DNA of 25,122 nt from JAVVHH01 sp964235765 (GTDB taxonomy: Bacteria; Pseudomonadota; Alphaproteobacteria; Acetobacterales; Acetobacteraceae): NCBI GenBank assembly GCA_964235765.1, contig CAXSDH010000056.1, positions 1 to 25,122 on the forward strand, written 5' to 3'. The stretch's first letter is position 1, and the number at the start of each line of letters is the position of its first letter. Both the position numbers and the translations under genes were made by a program. A model generated the notes under the pieces. That model was not told where the DNA came from and made no database searches. It worked only from the letters and a program-made list of their open reading frames with translations. This document shows, in pieces, positions 23,374-25,122 of this stretch.

Positions 23374-25038
23374 TCAGGCAAGTTCGACTTCGGCGCTCGT
23401 GGGCGGCACGCGCGCGCGCAGCTCGTCGATCAGCACGCGGATGTTCTCGGAATAGTCGATCGGCACCACGACCAAATGCACGCCGCGGCCCTGGAAGGCG
23501 GCCTCCAGAGCCGGAATCAGGTCCTCGGTCGCCGCCACGCGGGTACCCTTGGCGCCGTAGCTCTCGGCATATCGCACGAAGTCCGGGTTGCCGAACGTCA
23601 GGCCGAAATCGGGGAAGCTGTCCACCGCCTGCTTCCAGCGGATCATGCCGTAGGCGCCATCGTCCAGGATCAACACGACCAGATTCAGCCGCAGCCGGAC
23701 CGCCGTCTCCATCTCCTGGCTGTTCATCATGAAGCCGCCGTCGCCGCAGACAGCCATGACCCGGCGCTCCGGATACATCATCGCCGCCATCATCGCCGAG
23801 GGCAGGCCCGCACCCATGGTTGCCAGCGCGTTGTCCAGCAGCAGCGTGTTGGCGACGTAGGTGCGGTAGTTCCGGGCGAACCAGATTTTGTACATGCCGT
23901 TGTCCAACGCCACGATGCCGTCCGCAGGGATCACCTGGCGCACGTCGTGCACGATGCGCTGCGGCGTGGGCGGCCACCGGTCCTCGGTGGCGCGGTCGCC
24001 GATGCGGGCCAGAATGCCGTCACGCAGGCTTAGCAGCGCCCCCGCGTGGTGCAGCTTGCCCTCGACCCGGTCGGCCAGCAGTTCCAGGCTCGGGCCGACG
24101 TCGCCCACCACCTCGGCATGCGGGAAATACACCTGGTCCACGTTGGCCGGGGTGTAGCTGACATGGATCACCTGGGGGCCGTCCGGTCCCATGATGAAGG
24201 GCGGCTTCTCGATGGTGTCGTGGCCGATGGCGATGATCAGGTCGGCCTGGTCCACCGCCTCGTGCACGTAGTCGCGCTCGGACAAGGCAGCGGTGCCCAT
24301 GTACAGGTTGCCGCCGCCGGGCACGGTGCCCTTGCCCATCTGCGTGGTGAAGAATGGGATCTGCAGGCGTCGCACGAAGCCGGCCAGTCCCGCGGTGCTC
24401 CGCGGCCGGCTGGCAGCGGCGCCCAGCATGATGAGCGGGCGCCGGGCCGCCAGGATCATGTCCGCCGCCCGGTCGAGCGCCGCGCGATGCGCCACGGGGA
24501 TCTCGATCGAGTGGACCGGGATGGGCAGCAGGTCGGGCCCTTCTTCGCCCGCGACATCCTCCGGCAGCTCCAGCAGCACAGGGCCGGGCCGCTCCTCCAT
24601 GGCGATGCGGAACGCGTCGCGCACCAGGGCCGGGATGCTGCCGGCGCTGACGATCTGGCGAGACAGCTTGGTCAGCGGCTTGAAGGCGCTTACCACGTCC
24701 ACGATCTGGAACCGCGCCTGGCGGCTGCTCATGATGCCCTTCTGCCCGGTGATCATCACCATCGGCATCGCGCCCAGCAGGGCGTAGGCCGCCGCCGTGG
24801 TAAGATTGAGCGCACCCGGGCCCAGCGTGGTGATGCAGACGCCGGGCCTGCCGGTCAGGCGGCCGTAAGTGGCGGCCATGAAGGCCGCGCCCTGCTCGTG
24901 CCGGGTCAGCACGAGCTTGATGGACGAGCCTCGCAGGCTCTCGACCACGTCGAGGTTTTCCTCGCCGGGAACGCCAAAGATGCGGTCTACCCCCTCGTTC
25001 TCCAATGCGGCCACGAGCAAATCCGACCCTTTGGGCAT
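23374..25038 (-). CDS. Thiamine-diphosphate enzyme, catabolic acetolactate synthase-like (AlsS/BudB type)
   Basis: This 554-residue protein has the three-domain TPP-enzyme layout: PYR domain with the cofactor-activating Glu48 (LTRHEQGAAF), a central domain, and the PP domain with GDGG at 432-435. AlsS-like traits are IAIGHDTIEKP in the central domain, where FAD-dependent biosynthetic enzymes carry an RFDDR-type motif, and the C-terminal VPIDYSENI. The expected reaction is condensation of two pyruvates to acetolactate, but other carboligase or decarboxylase reactions are possible because the active-site loop reads YGMIRWKQ. No regulatory small subunit gene is adjacent, consistent with the catabolic type. 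A strong GGAGGAGAG precedes the ATG. It opens the visible part of the PHA synthase operon. Confidence 0.88.
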   Translation of the reverse strand: MPKGSDLLVAALENEGVDRIFGVPGEENLDVVESLRGSSIKLVLTRHEQGAAFMAATYGRLTGRPGVCITTLGPGALNLTTAAAYALLGAMPMVMITGQKGIMSSRQARFQIVDVVSAFKPLTKLSRQIVSAGSIPALVRDAFRIAMEERPGPVLLELPEDVAGEEGPDLLPIPVHSIEIPVAHRAALDRAADMILAARRPLIMLGAAASRPRSTAGLAGFVRRLQIPFFTTQMGKGTVPGGGNLYMGTAALSERDYVHEAVDQADLIIAIGHDTIEKPPFIMGPDGPQVIHVSYTPANVDQVYFPHAEVVGDVGPSLELLADRVEGKLHHAGALLSLRDGILARIGDRATEDRWPPTPQRIVHDVRQVIPADGIVALDNGMYKIWFARNYRTYVANTLLLDNALATMGAGLPSAMMAAMMYPERRVMAVCGDGGFMMNSQEMETAVRLRLNLVVLILDDGAYGMIRWKQAVDSFPDFGLTFGNPDFVRYAESYGAKGTRVAATEDLIPALEAAFQGRGVHLVVVPIDYSENIRVLIDELRARVPPTSAEVELA

Positions 25039-25082
25039 CAGCCTCTCTCCTCCGTCTTTAGGTCCCGCAACCCCGTTCGCGC

Positions 25083-25122
25083 TCAGGCGGCCCTGGCCAT
25101 CTCTCGCAGCACGTAATGCAGG
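25083..25122 (-). CDS. C-terminal end of an upstream gene (partial)
   Basis: On the minus strand the window ends inside an open frame reading LHYVLREMARAA followed by TGA at 25085-25083. Only 12 residues are visible, so no family can be assigned. The frame ends 44 nt before the TPP-enzyme ATG on the same strand, suggesting that the operon has at least one more upstream gene. The reading frame itself is not certain. Confidence 0.35.
   Translation of the reverse strand, partial: LHYVLREMARAA

Overview
The window is high-GC DNA from a draft bacterial scaffold; a 100-N gap lies at 12704-12803. Gene content fits an alphaproteobacterium, possibly a Rhodospirillales/Acetobacteraceae-like organism: proximal-rod flagellar genes behind a sigma-54 promoter, a form II-like CoxL-type molybdoenzyme, a PhaR-type operator and a PHA (polyhydroxyalkanoate) storage locus. 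The taxonomic placement is inferred from gene content only. No tRNA, rRNA or CRISPR was seen.

Layout. (1) 2-1531, minus: flgF-flgG, rod genes, behind a full-consensus sigma-54 promoter. (2) 1705-5248, minus: a three-gene ferric-iron ABC importer (binding protein, fused permease, ATPase) linked by 4-nt overlaps, with a Fur-like box just upstream. (3) 5303-7579, minus: a lone molybdopterin subunit of the xanthine dehydrogenase/CO dehydrogenase family with Gln where the catalytic Glu is expected. (4) 7838-9175, plus: an exported serine hydrolase of beta-lactamase/ORF12-like architecture. (5) 9439-12492, minus: a transglutaminase-like protein, a DksA/TraR zinc-finger protein, a DUF1810 protein and SelO. 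(6) 12493-12919: a divergent intergenic region with the assembly gap. (7) 12920-14640, plus: two overlapping transglutaminase genes. One is canonical; the other is a close paralogue of the transglutaminase on the opposite side of the gap.

(8) 14747-25122 is a PHA island. It holds a PHB depolymerase-family esterase and a ribbon-helix-helix regulator (minus), then an alpha/beta hydrolase and a phasin (plus). Convergent to these is a tightly coupled minus-strand operon: AlsS-like TPP enzyme, zinc alcohol dehydrogenase, PhaE, PhaC (class III PHA synthase) and a fused acyl-CoA:acetate/3-ketoacid CoA-transferase. The tail of one more upstream gene is at the right edge. The phasin promoter carries CTGC-N3-GCAG, the form reported for PHA-responsive PhaR repressors. 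The RHH gene carries its own candidate operator of three CCATCC half-sites.

The most interesting part is the PHA operon. Synthase subunits are translationally coupled to an alcohol dehydrogenase and a CoA-transferase and sit behind a TPP-dependent carboligase/decarboxylase-type enzyme. This suggests a module that turns alcohol-, aldehyde- or keto-acid-derived acids into hydroxyacyl-CoA for polymer storage. That pathway is a hypothesis. The individual family assignments are strong.
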